Shown: one piece after another, positions 8,147 to 17,111 of the stretch
How positions within the stretch are numbered: position 1 is the first letter of the stretch
Layout: every line of letters starts with the position of its first letter
From: CBDHGY01 sp965263325
GTDB lineage: Bacteria; Pseudomonadota; Alphaproteobacteria; Caulobacterales; Hyphomonadaceae
Length of the DNA stretch: 64,000 bases
Direction of reading: 5' to 3'
Assembly: GCA_965263325.1 (NCBI GenBank)
Contig: CBDHGY010000002.1
Span: forward strand, 2,728,001-2,792,000
Notes under the pieces: generated by a model
Databases searched by the model: none
Seen by the model: only the letters and a program-made list of their open reading frames with translations
Told to the model about the DNA's origin: nothing
Program-made: the position numbers and the translations under genes

Positions 8147-8272
8147 GCCGGGACAATGAAGGCACAGATGACCAAGCCAACGCCCCCTCACCTGAGCTAT
8201 CTGTTCTGAGTTGATCCCGGCGGCATTGCACACTTCTCTTATCTTGGCGGCTCATTGAGCCGCCTTTGTTTT
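8143..8272 (+). ncRNA. Candidate small RNA ending in a strong terminator
   Basis: No convincing gene lies here, yet a promoter-like sequence (8109-8136) faces a strong intrinsic terminator 110 bases later. The predicted transcript of about 130 nt starts with GCCGGGA (8147-8153), which can pair with TCCCGGC (8215-8221), enclosing an unpaired CCCCCUCACCU segment. A 17-codon reading frame from ATG 8156 exists but has no ribosome site. It does not resemble 6S RNA, SRP RNA or tmRNA as far as I can see. RNA evidence would be needed. Confidence 0.4.
8246..8272 (+). terminator. Strong intrinsic terminator
   Basis: GGCGGCTCA (8246-8254) and TGAGCCGCC (8256-8264) form a perfect 9-bp arm pair, followed by TTTGTTTT. 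It ends whatever plus-strand RNA crosses 8107-8245: read-through from the secreted-protein gene, the candidate small RNA, or both. Confidence 0.8.
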
Positions 8273-8295
8273 GCGCATATGACGAGAACATTGCC

Positions 8296-8331
8296 AAAAA
8301 AAGAAACGCGGATGACAAATCGTCATCCGCG
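8296..8331 (-). terminator. Intrinsic terminator of the hisSZG operon
   Basis: CGCGGATGAC (8307-8316) pairs with GTCATCCGCG (8322-8331) over a 5-base loop. On the minus strand the hairpin is followed by TTTCTTTTTTT (complement of 8295-8305), about 70 bp after the hisG stop. Confidence 0.85.
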
Positions 8332-8346
8332 CCTCAGACCAAGTGT

Positions 8347-8370
8347 GGTGTTTCCTCCCAGAAACTCACC
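8347..8370 (+). repeat. Stem-loop with CCUCCC loop (GGAGGAAACACC on the other strand)
   Basis: GGTGTTTC pairs with GAAAC(T)CACC with one bulged base, leaving CTCCCA in the loop on the plus strand. On the minus strand, within the hisG 3' region, the loop shows GGGAGG. The 12-mer at 8347-8358 is the same as the complement of 936-947. Confidence 0.4.
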
Positions 8371-8400
8371 TTACTACTAGGCAATGTAAGGCTGGCCGTG

Positions 8401-9345
8401 TCAAGCGGTAGAATCGAGTATTTGACAGAATCTGTCAAAAAATGTGTTCGATTTTTGAAAAATAAACTCGGAACGGCGTATTTCGACCGGCCCAGCACCC
8501 GCAACAGTTATGTTCTGAGCGGCAGTTAAGGCAAAATTTCCTGGCACTTGCGCCTCGGTGGGCGCGATCAGGGTTAATTCGTGCTTATCCACAATCTCTT
8601 TCGGAATAGGTTGGGCGGACTTCAGCGTGACATGCGACTCAGCCCGCTCCCGCGCTGCGACATTTCCCAGCAGTGTTTTAAGTACATCGCGGGCCGTATC
8701 ATTCCAACCTGCGTTCAGGGAACCAGCAAGTGCCGCCTGACTGCGTAGCATGACGCCATCTTTCAGGACTTTCAGTCCGTTTGCCTTTAGAGTGGCACCC
8801 GACGAGGTGATATCGACAATCACGTCGGCGCTGCCTGACGCCGGGGCTGCTTCCGTAGCGCCCGCACTCTCGACCAACCGATATTCGCCAACAGATTTTT
8901 CAGCGAAATATCGCCGCGTGATATTAAGGTACTTCGTCGCGACCCGCAGGCGCCTGTTGTGGCGTGTGCGAAAGGCTGCGCCCGCCGCTTCGAGATCAGC
9001 CATTGTATCAACGTCGAGCCAGGCCGCCGGAACGGCCACTACCACATCGGCATGTCCGAAACCGAGTGTTTTGATTACGGATGCATCTTGCGAAATATCG
9101 CTCGAAAGATCATGCAGCAGGTCTTCGCCTGTGACACCAATATGTAACTCGCCGGCGACCAGACCTTGTGCAATTTCCCGGGCGGACAGCAACATCATAT
9201 CAACATCGCCAATGCCGGACAGCTCGGCGCGGTAACCGCGCGAACCGCCCAATTGCCGGATTTTGAACCCGCACGCTGAGAGCCAGTTTTCGGCGTTTTC
9301 TTTCAAACGACCTTTTGAGGGAATTGCGAAACTCAACTTGCTCAT
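8401..9345 (-). CDS. hisG: ATP phosphoribosyltransferase catalytic subunit
   Basis: 314 residues. It condenses ATP and PRPP in the first step of histidine synthesis in the cytoplasm. Visible are FAIPSKGRLKE at the start, GELHIGVTGEDL, the PRPP loop region VDITSSGATLKANGLKVL near residue 180, and a C-terminal regulatory domain like the longer alphaproteobacterial forms. It is last in hisS-hisZ-hisG, starting 3 bp after the hisZ stop. The final codons contain a 19-bp DNA palindrome (8421-8439). Confidence 0.93.
   Translation of the reverse strand: MSKLSFAIPSKGRLKENAENWLSACGFKIRQLGGSRGYRAELSGIGDVDMMLLSAREIAQGLVAGELHIGVTGEDLLHDLSSDISQDASVIKTLGFGHADVVVAVPAAWLDVDTMADLEAAGAAFRTRHNRRLRVATKYLNITRRYFAEKSVGEYRLVESAGATEAAPASGSADVIVDITSSGATLKANGLKVLKDGVMLRSQAALAGSLNAGWNDTARDVLKTLLGNVAARERAESHVTLKSAQPIPKEIVDKHELTLIAPTEAQVPGNFALTAAQNITVAGAGPVEIRRSEFIFQKSNTFFDRFCQILDSTA
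8421..8439. repeat. 19-bp palindrome inside the 3' end of hisG
   Basis: TTTGACAGA, a central A, then TCTGTCAAA form a perfect palindrome within the coding end of hisG. No T-run follows on either strand, so it is not an intrinsic terminator. It may be a protein-binding site or chance. Confidence 0.4.
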
Positions 9346-9348
9346 AGC

Positions 9349-10437
9349 TTAGCCTCTCATCCGGTCCGGGCGTACCACGCCGCCGATGCCGTTTGCTTTT
9401 ATGCCACCACCTGACAATTTCTCGATAAGGGAGTCGTATCTTCCCCCTGCAGCAAATGGCTCGTTTTCGCCTGTGCCCTCGGCGAAGAGTTCGAACAGAA
9501 ACCCGTCATAGTAATTGAAACGTCTGCCAAAGGGCGTTCCGAATTTTGCATTTCGCAGAAAATTTGGCGAGGCATTGGAAATCAAATCGAACCGTGTTTG
9601 CAGCGCATTGATGGATTCTTCAGCACTGTTGAGGCCCGCCGATTTCGCAATACCGGATAGTTTTTCGGTGACACGCTCGGGCGCTTCTTCGACCGCGAGA
9701 ACTTCTTCAAGTATCGTGACCGCGCTTTCTGGAATTCCGCCGGTTTTAGCGGTCTCAGCTTTGGCCATCAGGCCTTCGACAATTTCTTCAAGTGTACGCG
9801 CGCCAATTGGCGCAATTCCAGATACGCCAAGTACGTCGCGAACCGTGGCTTCGGCTTCATCCCAACTTGCGCCAGCGAGACGGGCTGCGAGCCCCGATCT
9901 CGCAGCACTTTTGTCGCCGTTTAGCAAGGCGGAAATTCCGCCCGCTTGGCGAAATGCGCGCTTGAGCGCACTGGACGCTGTTTCGCTAAGTTCGAGCGCA
10001 TCTACGAAAGCAGGGAAGATCGAAAGATCGCCAAACCATGCAGACCCTTTTTTCATTCCTCCGGCGCTGGCGGCTTCAGCAACAAGTGCGAACAGATCAG
10101 CATCGGCCTGCGGGGTTGAGGGGCCGCCGAATTGCTCTGCACCCACTTGCGTAAATTCGAGCGGCAACCCCGGAGATGAGGGTAGGCGATAAGCGCGTGC
10201 ATTATAGAAATAGCGTTGCTCACCTTTACCGCCTTTTTCCAAACGCTCTGCTTCAGCAATCGCAACCGGTAAGGTGAGATCCGGACGCAAGGCTTGTTCG
10301 CGACCTTCTGCATCTGTGAATATACAAAGCCGAGCGCGAACAGCTTCTCCGGATAGCTCCAGAGGAACCGATGCGTCCATCACTGTAGGCGGATCGATCA
10401 ACTCCCCGCCAAATTCTTCGAACACTGACACCGACAT
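9349..10437 (-). CDS. hisZ: ATP phosphoribosyltransferase regulatory subunit
   Basis: 362 residues. HisZ is a catalytically inactive relative of histidyl-tRNA synthetase that binds HisG and makes it sensitive to histidine. Class II synthetase features remain: ALRPDLTLPVA near residue 50, LEFTQVGAEQFG near 95, and AAGGRYDSLIEKL near 335. The tRNA anticodon-binding domain is absent, as expected. Its start overlaps the hisS stop by one base and hisG follows by 3 bp, so the three are translated as one unit. Confidence 0.92.
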   Translation of the reverse strand: MSVSVFEEFGGELIDPPTVMDASVPLELSGEAVRARLCIFTDAEGREQALRPDLTLPVAIAEAERLEKGGKGEQRYFYNARAYRLPSSPGLPLEFTQVGAEQFGGPSTPQADADLFALVAEAASAGGMKKGSAWFGDLSIFPAFVDALELSETASSALKRAFRQAGGISALLNGDKSAARSGLAARLAGASWDEAEATVRDVLGVSGIAPIGARTLEEIVEGLMAKAETAKTGGIPESAVTILEEVLAVEEAPERVTEKLSGIAKSAGLNSAEESINALQTRFDLISNASPNFLRNAKFGTPFGRRFNYYDGFLFELFAEGTGENEPFAAGGRYDSLIEKLSGGGIKANGIGGVVRPDRMRG

Positions 10438-11909
10438 CAGCTTACCTCGTCCACGATCTTGCGTAGCTCAGCAATCATGTCACCGCGCGGTACTTCTAAT
10501 TGTCCAGGGCGGGTCTCACGCCATTCTTCGTTTGACTTTATAGCTTTTGCTTTTGCTGCACCGACTTCGAGGTCTTTAATTGTGACTGTGCCTTTGGCTT
10601 CTTCGTCTTCGCCAACAATGACAACGGCCGGGCTCGCGCGCCGATCTGCATACTTCATTTGCGGACGCATTCCGGAAGACCCCATATAAGCTTCGGCGCG
10701 AAGCCCTGCATTTCGAATCTCGGTTGCGAGCGACAAAGCAAGGCTTGGATCTTCTTTTTTCAGATTGAGAACGACAATTGGACCATCCAGTTTTTCAACA
10801 TCCCCGGTGAGCGAGAAGGCAGTGGCAAGCCTCGAGATGCCAACGGAAAACCCCGTCGCCGGGACCTTGTCGCCGGTAAAACGTGTCACAAGATCATCGT
10901 AGCGTCCGCCGCCACCGACGGATCCGATACGAACTTTCCGTCCCTTTTCGTCGCGCGTTTCTTTCAGTAGCTCGGCCTCAAACACCGGCCCTGTGTAATA
11001 GGCAAGACCGCGCACAATGGACGGATCAAAGACGACATCGCCTTCCGGGGCACCAAGCGCTTCAAGCGCACGTGCAATAGATTCCAACTCCGAGATACCG
11101 TCCTTGGCGATGTCAGAGGTTCCTGCTGCGGCCGCGAAATTGGCAAGCGTTTCGTTGCGGGTTTCTGCGCCTGAATTGGCAAATGCCAGAACCTTTTCGA
11201 CCCCGGCTTTGGAAAGTCCTGCGCCCTTGGTGAAATCGCCGCTCTCATCCATGCGTCCTTCGCCAAGAAGATCGGCAACGCCCTCCAGCCCGAGGCGATC
11301 GAGCTTGTCGAGCGCGCGTAGAACGGTGAGGCTAGTGGCTTCATCGCCCGCGCCAGCTTCACTCAGCACAGCGTTGAGCAGAAGGCGTGTGTTCACACGG
11401 ATAACAAACTCTCCGGATTGAGCTCCGGCGGCGCGCATCGCTTCGGCCGCCATGGCGATCATCTCCGCGTCAACATGCGGGCCGCCAGCACCGACGGTGT
11501 CCGCGTCGCATTGCAGGAACTCGCGAAAGCGACCGGGGCCTGGCTTCTCATTCCGCCAGACTGGGCCCGCCGCATAGCGGCGCAGCGGTTTTGCAATCTG
11601 GTTCCAATTCTCGGCGGCAAAGCGCGCGAGCGGGGCCGTCAGATCATAGCGAAGGCTCATCCACTGCTCGTCATCATCTTGCAGCGCAAAGACTCCGGCA
11701 TTCGGACGGTCATCGTCGGGCAGGAATTTGCCAAGAGCATCGGCATATTCGAACGCGCCGGTTTCCAATGCTTCGAAACCCCATTTGCGATAAACGCTTG
11801 TCACGCGTTCGATCATGTCGCGTTCGGCGTGGATCAGTGCTTCGCGTTTATCCGGAAAGCCGCGCGGTTTTCGCGCAAGCTTTTTGTTGGCTTTTGTCTC
11901 TTTGGTCAT
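10437..11909 (-). CDS. hisS: Histidyl-tRNA synthetase
   Basis: 490 residues. It charges tRNA-His with histidine. Class II motifs are visible: SLRYDLTAPLARFAAEN (motif 2 region, about residue 87), FREFLQCDADTVGA, the histidine-specific block IVRGLAYYTGPVFEAEL near residue 300, and GSVGGGGRYDDLVTRF. The C-terminal anticodon-binding domain follows. The N-terminus is basic (KETKANKKLARKPRG). It leads the hisSZG operon, an arrangement seen in many alphaproteobacteria. Confidence 0.95.
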   Translation of the reverse strand: MTKETKANKKLARKPRGFPDKREALIHAERDMIERVTSVYRKWGFEALETGAFEYADALGKFLPDDDRPNAGVFALQDDDEQWMSLRYDLTAPLARFAAENWNQIAKPLRRYAAGPVWRNEKPGPGRFREFLQCDADTVGAGGPHVDAEMIAMAAEAMRAAGAQSGEFVIRVNTRLLLNAVLSEAGAGDEATSLTVLRALDKLDRLGLEGVADLLGEGRMDESGDFTKGAGLSKAGVEKVLAFANSGAETRNETLANFAAAAGTSDIAKDGISELESIARALEALGAPEGDVVFDPSIVRGLAYYTGPVFEAELLKETRDEKGRKVRIGSVGGGGRYDDLVTRFTGDKVPATGFSVGISRLATAFSLTGDVEKLDGPIVVLNLKKEDPSLALSLATEIRNAGLRAEAYMGSSGMRPQMKYADRRASPAVVIVGEDEEAKGTVTIKDLEVGAAKAKAIKSNEEWRETRPGQLEVPRGDMIAELRKIVDEVS

Positions 11910-12171
11910 GGGGCGTCTCTTGCAGTAATTCGTATGGGGTGGCCAGCCGGGGAAAGGCGGTCCGATTTAGCTGCGCAAGATGAGAGATTAAAGATTTATC
12001 AGGCGCGCTTCATCGTCCGCGCCGTCGACTGGCGCGTTAGGATCCGTGATGATGGTGATGGCGCTTCTGATTCATGGGAGGCGAGTTACGTGTCGAGGCG
12101 GGGTTCGTCAACCGGGTATATGGCACAGGCCTTGCTCGCCTCAGAGGCGAATACACCGGGAGTGTGCCGCC

Positions 12172-12669
12172 ATGAAACGTCTCATCATCGCTTTGTCGAT
12201 ATCTTTTGCTCCTGCGGCGAACGCTTCGCCAGAACTGGCCGAGCAATTCGGGGTTAAGGCAGGCGGTCTTTATCAGGAAACTGTGGCGTTCGCGAACTTG
12301 CTCCGAAACGGCGGCGATGCGGAGCTTTCTGATACTTACATCGATGAGCTTGCTATCTTTGCTGGGACAGCGCTGAAACTCGGAAGTTGGAGCGACGCAC
12401 AAGCTGGGGCATCTGATTTTGGCTGCATTTTCCGCGGGATGGCGGAAGAGGCAGATGTGCAAATTACGGAGCTTGAATCGGCGACGTCGTCTTCGGAAAA
12501 AAGTGCGGCTCTGTCACGCTTGATTGCGATGTTTGATGATGCTCAGTCAATCGCTGCTGCCGCTGCCCATGCTGCACGGCGTTTCGAAAACGAAAAAGGC
12601 GGCAATCACATGACTGCCGCCCCTTCTTGCGCTGCCAATCCGGCAGACCTAGAGGTCTATCGCCCCTAG
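12172..12669 (+). CDS. Secreted hypothetical protein
   Basis: 165 residues from ATG 12172, chosen because it gives a clean signal peptide (KRLIIALSISFAPAANA). The mature part is helical, rich in alanine and glutamate, with two cysteines (DFGC near residue 83, SCAA near 152). I recognise no family. Its stop codon shares CTAG (12666-12669) with the convergent redoxin gene. Its last 70 bases overlap the hairpin that terminates that gene, which may explain the odd C-terminal sequence. Confidence 0.65.
   Translation: MKRLIIALSISFAPAANASPELAEQFGVKAGGLYQETVAFANLLRNGGDAELSDTYIDELAIFAGTALKLGSWSDAQAGASDFGCIFRGMAEEADVQITELESATSSSEKSAALSRLIAMFDDAQSIAAAAAHAARRFENEKGGNHMTAAPSCAANPADLEVYRP
12593..12621 (-). 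terminator. Intrinsic terminator of the redoxin gene inside the convergent CDS
   Basis: GGCGGCA (12598-12604) pairs with TGCCGCC (12615-12621); on the minus strand TTTTT (12597-12593) follows. The signal lies entirely within the 3' coding part of the plus-strand gene 12172-12669. Confidence 0.65.
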
Positions 12670-13322
12670 TATTTCACTGAGCATCCATAAGGTTTTGTGG
12701 ACGTTGTCTCAACCGGAGTGCCCGCCGCAACGGCTGTCAGCGCTGCTGTGACATAGTTCGTTGCACCATCAATTGTGTCTGGATTCGCCGATGAGTTGGA
12801 ATCAATCGCACCCATATAAGCCAGTGTCTGGTCCCCTTCGATGACAAACATATGCGGTGTGGTTTTCGCCTTGTAGGCGCGGCCAATGTCGCCGCTCTCA
12901 TCAAGGATCACATGCGCCGGAGCAGCACCGCGAGAGGTCGTCAGCTCGTTGGCACCAGCGCCGTCAACATGTCCCTGCTTGCCCGGCGCAGACGAGATAA
13001 CAGAAATCCAGACCACATCATCATCAGCGGCACCTGATTGTAGACCCTGCATGTTCTTGCGTGGCTCGTTGTAATGCTTTTTCACAAACGGGCAGCCATC
13101 ATTTGTCCATTCAAGCACGACTGTTTTGCCTTCAAAGTCTGACAGAGACACAGTCTCGCCGTTTGAATTCGTGCCGGTGAAAGCCGGGACGGCTTCACCG
13201 ATGCTTGGACCAGCAATATCCTCTGCTGTGGCTGTGCCGGTCGATGTGATCAGCGCGCCTGCCGTCAACGCGATGGCGGTTGCCATGCCAGCAGCAAGTG
13301 AAAGATTTCGGCGGTTAAACAT
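12666..13322 (-). CDS. Periplasmic redoxin (thioredoxin-fold, PRX-like)
   Basis: 218 residues from the ATG at 13322, which gives a signal peptide (FNRRNLSLAAGMATAIALTA, cleavage near ATAE). The fold is AhpC/TSA-like: GEAVPAFTGTNSNGETVSLSDFEGK, VLEWTNDGCPFVKKHY with the active-site GCPF, and TTPHMFVIEG. A second cysteine sits in the final GCSVKY. It begins 41 bp after the DsbD-like gene, so it probably receives electrons from it across the membrane. The exact substrate, peroxide or protein disulfide, is unknown. Confidence 0.85.
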   Translation of the reverse strand: MFNRRNLSLAAGMATAIALTAGALITSTGTATAEDIAGPSIGEAVPAFTGTNSNGETVSLSDFEGKTVVLEWTNDGCPFVKKHYNEPRKNMQGLQSGAADDDVVWISVISSAPGKQGHVDGAGANELTTSRGAAPAHVILDESGDIGRAYKAKTTPHMFVIEGDQTLAYMGAIDSNSSANPDTIDGATNYVTAALTAVAAGTPVETTSTKPYGCSVKY

Positions 13323-13362
13323 GGGTCGTCTCCTCAAGTTCAGCTTAACTATGAGATAGTCC

Positions 13363-15531
13363 TTATTTGCCCGTGACAAGTCCAATCACAAGACCGGGAG
13401 TTAGAACTTCTGGTAATATTTGCGGTTCGCGCTCGCCGGGCGCGTAGTAAAGATACATGGGCACTCCGGGGCGTTGCCGGCGCGCGAGTTCCGCAGCGAT
13501 GACTGGGTCGCGCTTAGTGAAATCAGCGGTGAGAAACGCGATGTTATTCTGCGCAAAAGCCATTTTAACATCCTTGCGTCCGAGTGTGGTCGCCTTGTTT
13601 GCTTGGCAGGTAACGCACCAAACAGCTGTAAAGTCGACGAATATTCCGTGTCCTTCATCCAGTAATTGCTCGACATACGCTGGGGACCAATCTCCTACGA
13701 TCGCGTCAGCCGTGATAGGTGCCGGCGGTGGGCGCATCGCTTGCGCAACCGGCGCAATCAAGCCGCCGAGTAGAGCAATTGCTCCAAGGCCTTGCATCGC
13801 TGGGCGAAGCCCACCTTTTGGCAGATTTTGCCAAACCCATATTCCAAAGGCGATGGCAGTCGCGCCGGCGATGGTCCAGCCGACGATATAGTAGTCAGTC
13901 AGCGCGCCGAGCACGGCAAGTAACCAAGCAGCCGTAATAAACATCGGAAAAGCGAAGAATTGTTTCAGCGTTTCCATCCACGGCCCAGGTTTTGGCAACA
14001 ACTTCTGAAGTCCAGGCGCGAAGCTGAGCAACAGGAATGGGAGCGCCATGCCGATACCGAGCACCACAAAAGTCAGGACAACCGTTCCGGCTGGCTGGTC
14101 GATAACAGCTCCGAGCGATGCGCCAAGAAACGGTCCGATACAGGGTGCGCCGACGATTGCGGCAAGGACGCCTGTGAAGAATGCCCCCGCAGACCCTTGC
14201 TGCGCCGCCAGACCAGAACCGGTGTTTTGAATAGAGGTTCCGAGCTCGAACATTCCAATAAGCCAAAGCCCGATCAAAAATACGATTAAAGCAAGGACAA
14301 TAACCGTCGGTGCGTGTTGTAACTGGAAGCCGATATTCGCCGTTCCTAGAGCGTTTCGGACCACTAAAAACGCAGCTGCCAGCGCAACAAATGACAGGAT
14401 CACGCCAGCGGAATAGGCAAGACCATGAACTCTAAGTTCATTTGACTTTCCACTCGCAGCTGCGTGGGTCATTCCTAGCGCCTTGATTGACAGCACTGGC
14501 AAAACGCAGGGCATTAGGTTGAGAATAAGGCCTCCCAGAAAAGCAAATGGTAGTATGGCCAATAAGTTGAAACCAGATCCGCTTCCTGCAATGACCGAGC
14601 TATCGTTTGCTGCGCTGCTCGCCGCTCCACCGCCCTCGGTATATTCGCTTGAGCCAATGCCCGAGTTTGAAATCTCCGGCATAGCAGGGCGCTCATCGCA
14701 GGTTCCGGGAAGCAGACCACCATCGGCGGCAGAAATTTTGTACCCAGACCGCGTACCGCCTGTCTGCTCAAAAACTAGAATACCTTCCGGCGTCGTGCTC
14801 GTATCAAAACCATCCGTTGCTTCGGTTAGCGCGATACACGCGCCAGCTTCACCAAATAAAAACGGTTGAGGCGCTGAGTGCACAATATGATGATCGTAGG
14901 GAAAGAAGCGAATGTCCGCATCCTTCAAAATTGCAGGATCATTTGGCGAAAGTGAAAGTGTCCAACCATCGTCGCCGCGGTTTAGCAATGCGCTGCCATC
15001 CAACGCGACAGGCGTCTTGTCTTGCCACTGCATTATCAGGCCTGCATTCGCGCTCTGCGCCGGCGCGCCGATGTCGATAGACAGTGAGACCGCAGCGGTT
15101 TCAGGAATGCAGATCTCTTCGCAGATGAGATAGTCAGCGGTTCCGGTAAATTCGTATGTGCCGCTCGCATCTGGTGGAAGGGTTGCCTGAAATGGCAAAA
15201 CCACAATTTCAGAATAGCCGTAGTCCATGATCTGGTTCGGCACGACAGGCAGCAATTCTGGGAGCGGCCATTCGAATTCTCCGAACTCGGCAGTTACACT
15301 TTTTTCCCAGATAATTTGCGGCGGTAAGCCTGCGTCCCCCGGATTGCGCCAATACACATGCCAACCGGGATCCATCTCGAGTTTCAACGCAAGTGTTATT
15401 GTATCCCCGGCCGGTGCACTGGTTTGAGCCGAAATCAGTTCGACAAGTGCTTTTCCACCATCAACAGGCTGCGCGCGGCCGGGCAGGGCGGCTACCAATA
15501 AAACAAAAAAGGCGAAGAAAAATCGGGTCAT
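13363..15531 (-). CDS. DsbD/ScsB-like thiol:disulfide interchange protein
   Basis: 722 residues. A signal peptide is followed by a beta-rich periplasmic domain to about residue 320, with a cysteine pair (LICEEICIPE near 135), then about eight membrane segments with LMPCVLPVLSIKALG and GAPCIGPFLGASLG holding the central cysteines, and a C-terminal thioredoxin domain with VDFTAVWCVTCQANK. Such proteins carry reducing power from cytoplasmic thioredoxin to the periplasm. The redoxin gene directly downstream is a likely acceptor. trxB elsewhere in the window would feed the pathway. Confidence 0.9.
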   Translation of the reverse strand: MTRFFFAFFVLLVAALPGRAQPVDGGKALVELISAQTSAPAGDTITLALKLEMDPGWHVYWRNPGDAGLPPQIIWEKSVTAEFGEFEWPLPELLPVVPNQIMDYGYSEIVVLPFQATLPPDASGTYEFTGTADYLICEEICIPETAAVSLSIDIGAPAQSANAGLIMQWQDKTPVALDGSALLNRGDDGWTLSLSPNDPAILKDADIRFFPYDHHIVHSAPQPFLFGEAGACIALTEATDGFDTSTTPEGILVFEQTGGTRSGYKISAADGGLLPGTCDERPAMPEISNSGIGSSEYTEGGGAASSAANDSSVIAGSGSGFNLLAILPFAFLGGLILNLMPCVLPVLSIKALGMTHAAASGKSNELRVHGLAYSAGVILSFVALAAAFLVVRNALGTANIGFQLQHAPTVIVLALIVFLIGLWLIGMFELGTSIQNTGSGLAAQQGSAGAFFTGVLAAIVGAPCIGPFLGASLGAVIDQPAGTVVLTFVVLGIGMALPFLLLSFAPGLQKLLPKPGPWMETLKQFFAFPMFITAAWLLAVLGALTDYYIVGWTIAGATAIAFGIWVWQNLPKGGLRPAMQGLGAIALLGGLIAPVAQAMRPPPAPITADAIVGDWSPAYVEQLLDEGHGIFVDFTAVWCVTCQANKATTLGRKDVKMAFAQNNIAFLTADFTKRDPVIAAELARRQRPGVPMYLYYAPGEREPQILPEVLTPGLVIGLVTGK

Positions 15532-15620
15532 TCAAGCAGCTCGCTAAGATTGCGTTGTGCCCAGATATACGAAGGCCGCAGCATTTGCCACGGCCATCGC
15601 AGTCTTGTGATACAGATTAA

Positions 15621-16325
15621 TTAATTCTGGCTCGTTGCAGCGACGCCAGACGCATCCGATGCGGCCTGGACTGTTTTCTGCCGCTCGGCTTCAAGTAACG
15701 CTGTTTCACGCTCCATCCAGTCAAGCAGGGCTTGTGTATTGCCGTTGTTTTGAGACAGCAAGCTGATGAATAAAGTGCGTTGGTAATCGCCGAGCCAAAC
15801 ATGCTGGCCATCGAATCTGAGGCCGACATCTACCACTTTATATTCACCATCTAAATTCTTCACGCGCCAGTCGAGTTTGAATGCATCCCCATTTTCTTGA
15901 GGAATAATCGTATTCACATCGATCACGCGGCGAAGCTTCTGACGGACGGTGACCTCTTGAACGATTTCGGAACCGAGTACCACGACCTCTTCGCCGCGGT
16001 AGCGATCCAGCTCGACCTCGTAAACAATCAGCATGTAATCGCGGAAAGCATCAGCAAAGGTTTCGAATTCTTCCTTTTCGATCCGCCGTGCGTATCGTCC
16101 GAGCACAAAACGGCTGATGCTGCGCATATCTGCGAACTCGTCCATATAAGCGCTGAAAGCGGCAGTGCGCGCCGCTTCGTCCAATGCCGGGTCGTTCAGC
16201 GTTGCAAGCACTTCATTGGCATTCGACTCGACATATCTTTCCGTCTCGACATCCGCTGTTGCAGGAACAGCAACAAAGCAGAGCGCAACCAAACTCAATA
16301 AAAAATTTCTTACAATCTGGGTCAT
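15621..16325 (-). CDS. mlaC: MlaC-family phospholipid-binding periplasmic protein
   Basis: 234 residues with a signal peptide (FLLSLVALCFVAVPATA). The mature sequence follows the MlaC/Ttg2D pattern: ISRFVLGRYARRIEKEEFETFADAFRDYM, then RVIDVNTIIPQENG and WRVKNLDGEYKVVDV. MlaC shuttles phospholipids between the outer-membrane MlaA and the inner-membrane MlaFEDB complex. It starts 9 bp after mlaA. MlaFED is not in the window, so the system is split on the chromosome. Confidence 0.9.
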   Translation of the reverse strand: MTQIVRNFLLSLVALCFVAVPATADVETERYVESNANEVLATLNDPALDEAARTAAFSAYMDEFADMRSISRFVLGRYARRIEKEEFETFADAFRDYMLIVYEVELDRYRGEEVVVLGSEIVQEVTVRQKLRRVIDVNTIIPQENGDAFKLDWRVKNLDGEYKVVDVGLRFDGQHVWLGDYQRTLFISLLSQNNGNTQALLDWMERETALLEAERQKTVQAASDASGVAATSQN

Positions 16326-16334
16326 GACACCCCC

Positions 16335-17111
16335 TTATTCTTCACTTTCTTGGTCTTCAAAATCATCTTCAAAAAAATAAGCATCGAAATCGGGCGATTC
16401 TTGGGACGATGTTTCTTCTTCTGCCCCATCCCGAACATTTGCCCGGCGCTGAGACAAATAAATGAACCGCAATGCGGCGTAAGGTTCGGCTTGTCGCTCC
16501 ATCGTTTCGATCTGATCTGATAGCCGATATCTAGTATTGATCGCACCAAGAGTCCCTAGGCCAGCCCGAACGCCGACGTTCACATCTTCGTCATTGCCAT
16601 ATTCCGCGTAATTCAACGGGTTCAATGCGGCGTCTATTGGGAATGCAGAAGTATCCCGAACCGTACTTGGCCCGAGCAGGGGTAACACCAGATACGGACC
16701 TTCCGGAACGCCCCAAACAGCCAGTGTTTGACCGAAGTCCTCCGTATGTGGCTCGAGGCCCATGGCGGATGCTGGATCGAACAGGCCGCCAACACCTATC
16801 GTCGAATTTACAATGAAGCGCCAGCTCGCATCGAGCGCACGTTCAGGCTTGCCCTGCAAAGCGCTGTTGATAGCTGTGACGGGTTCTCCCAAATTAAACA
16901 GAGCGTTATCAACGCCCTCTTTTGCGAAATCCGGTACAACGACGCCATAGGCTGAAGCAAGCGGGCCCAGAGCAGTTTTGTCTGCGACCGTATTGAATTT
17001 GGTAACGCCGCGGTTCCACCCTTCAAACGGGTCACCAGGCGTTGGCTCACCAGAGGTCGCACAACCAGCAATCAGCGCAAACGCCGCAAACATCGATGCT
17101 TGCAATTTCAT
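16335..17111 (-). CDS. mlaA: MlaA (VacJ) outer-membrane lipoprotein
   Basis: 258 residues. The signal ends in a lipobox (LIAGC) with Cys17. Family sequence is clear: DPFEGWNRGVTKFN, NLGEPVTAINSALQG, ASWRFIVNSTIGVGGLFDPA, and GPYLVLPLLGPSTVRD. MlaA removes mislocalised phospholipids from the outer leaflet of the outer membrane. The last 30 residues are strongly acidic, beyond the usual domain. It is first in a minus-strand run with mlaC and perhaps the DsbD-like gene, 89 bp further on. Confidence 0.93.
   Translation of the reverse strand: MKLQASMFAAFALIAGCATSGEPTPGDPFEGWNRGVTKFNTVADKTALGPLASAYGVVVPDFAKEGVDNALFNLGEPVTAINSALQGKPERALDASWRFIVNSTIGVGGLFDPASAMGLEPHTEDFGQTLAVWGVPEGPYLVLPLLGPSTVRDTSAFPIDAALNPLNYAEYGNDEDVNVGVRAGLGTLGAINTRYRLSDQIETMERQAEPYAALRFIYLSQRRANVRDGAEEETSSQESPDFDAYFFEDDFEDQESEE

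Noticed and set aside
9515..10192. Plus-strand open frame of 225 codons opposite hisZ
   Set aside because: No ribosome site and no recognisable protein; shadow of hisZ.
12040..12062. A GGATCC next to a stretch that reads as five His codons on the minus strand, like a cloning tag
   Set aside because: The surrounding sequence is continuous genomic DNA with no other vector features; the reading frame has no start or family. It is chance.
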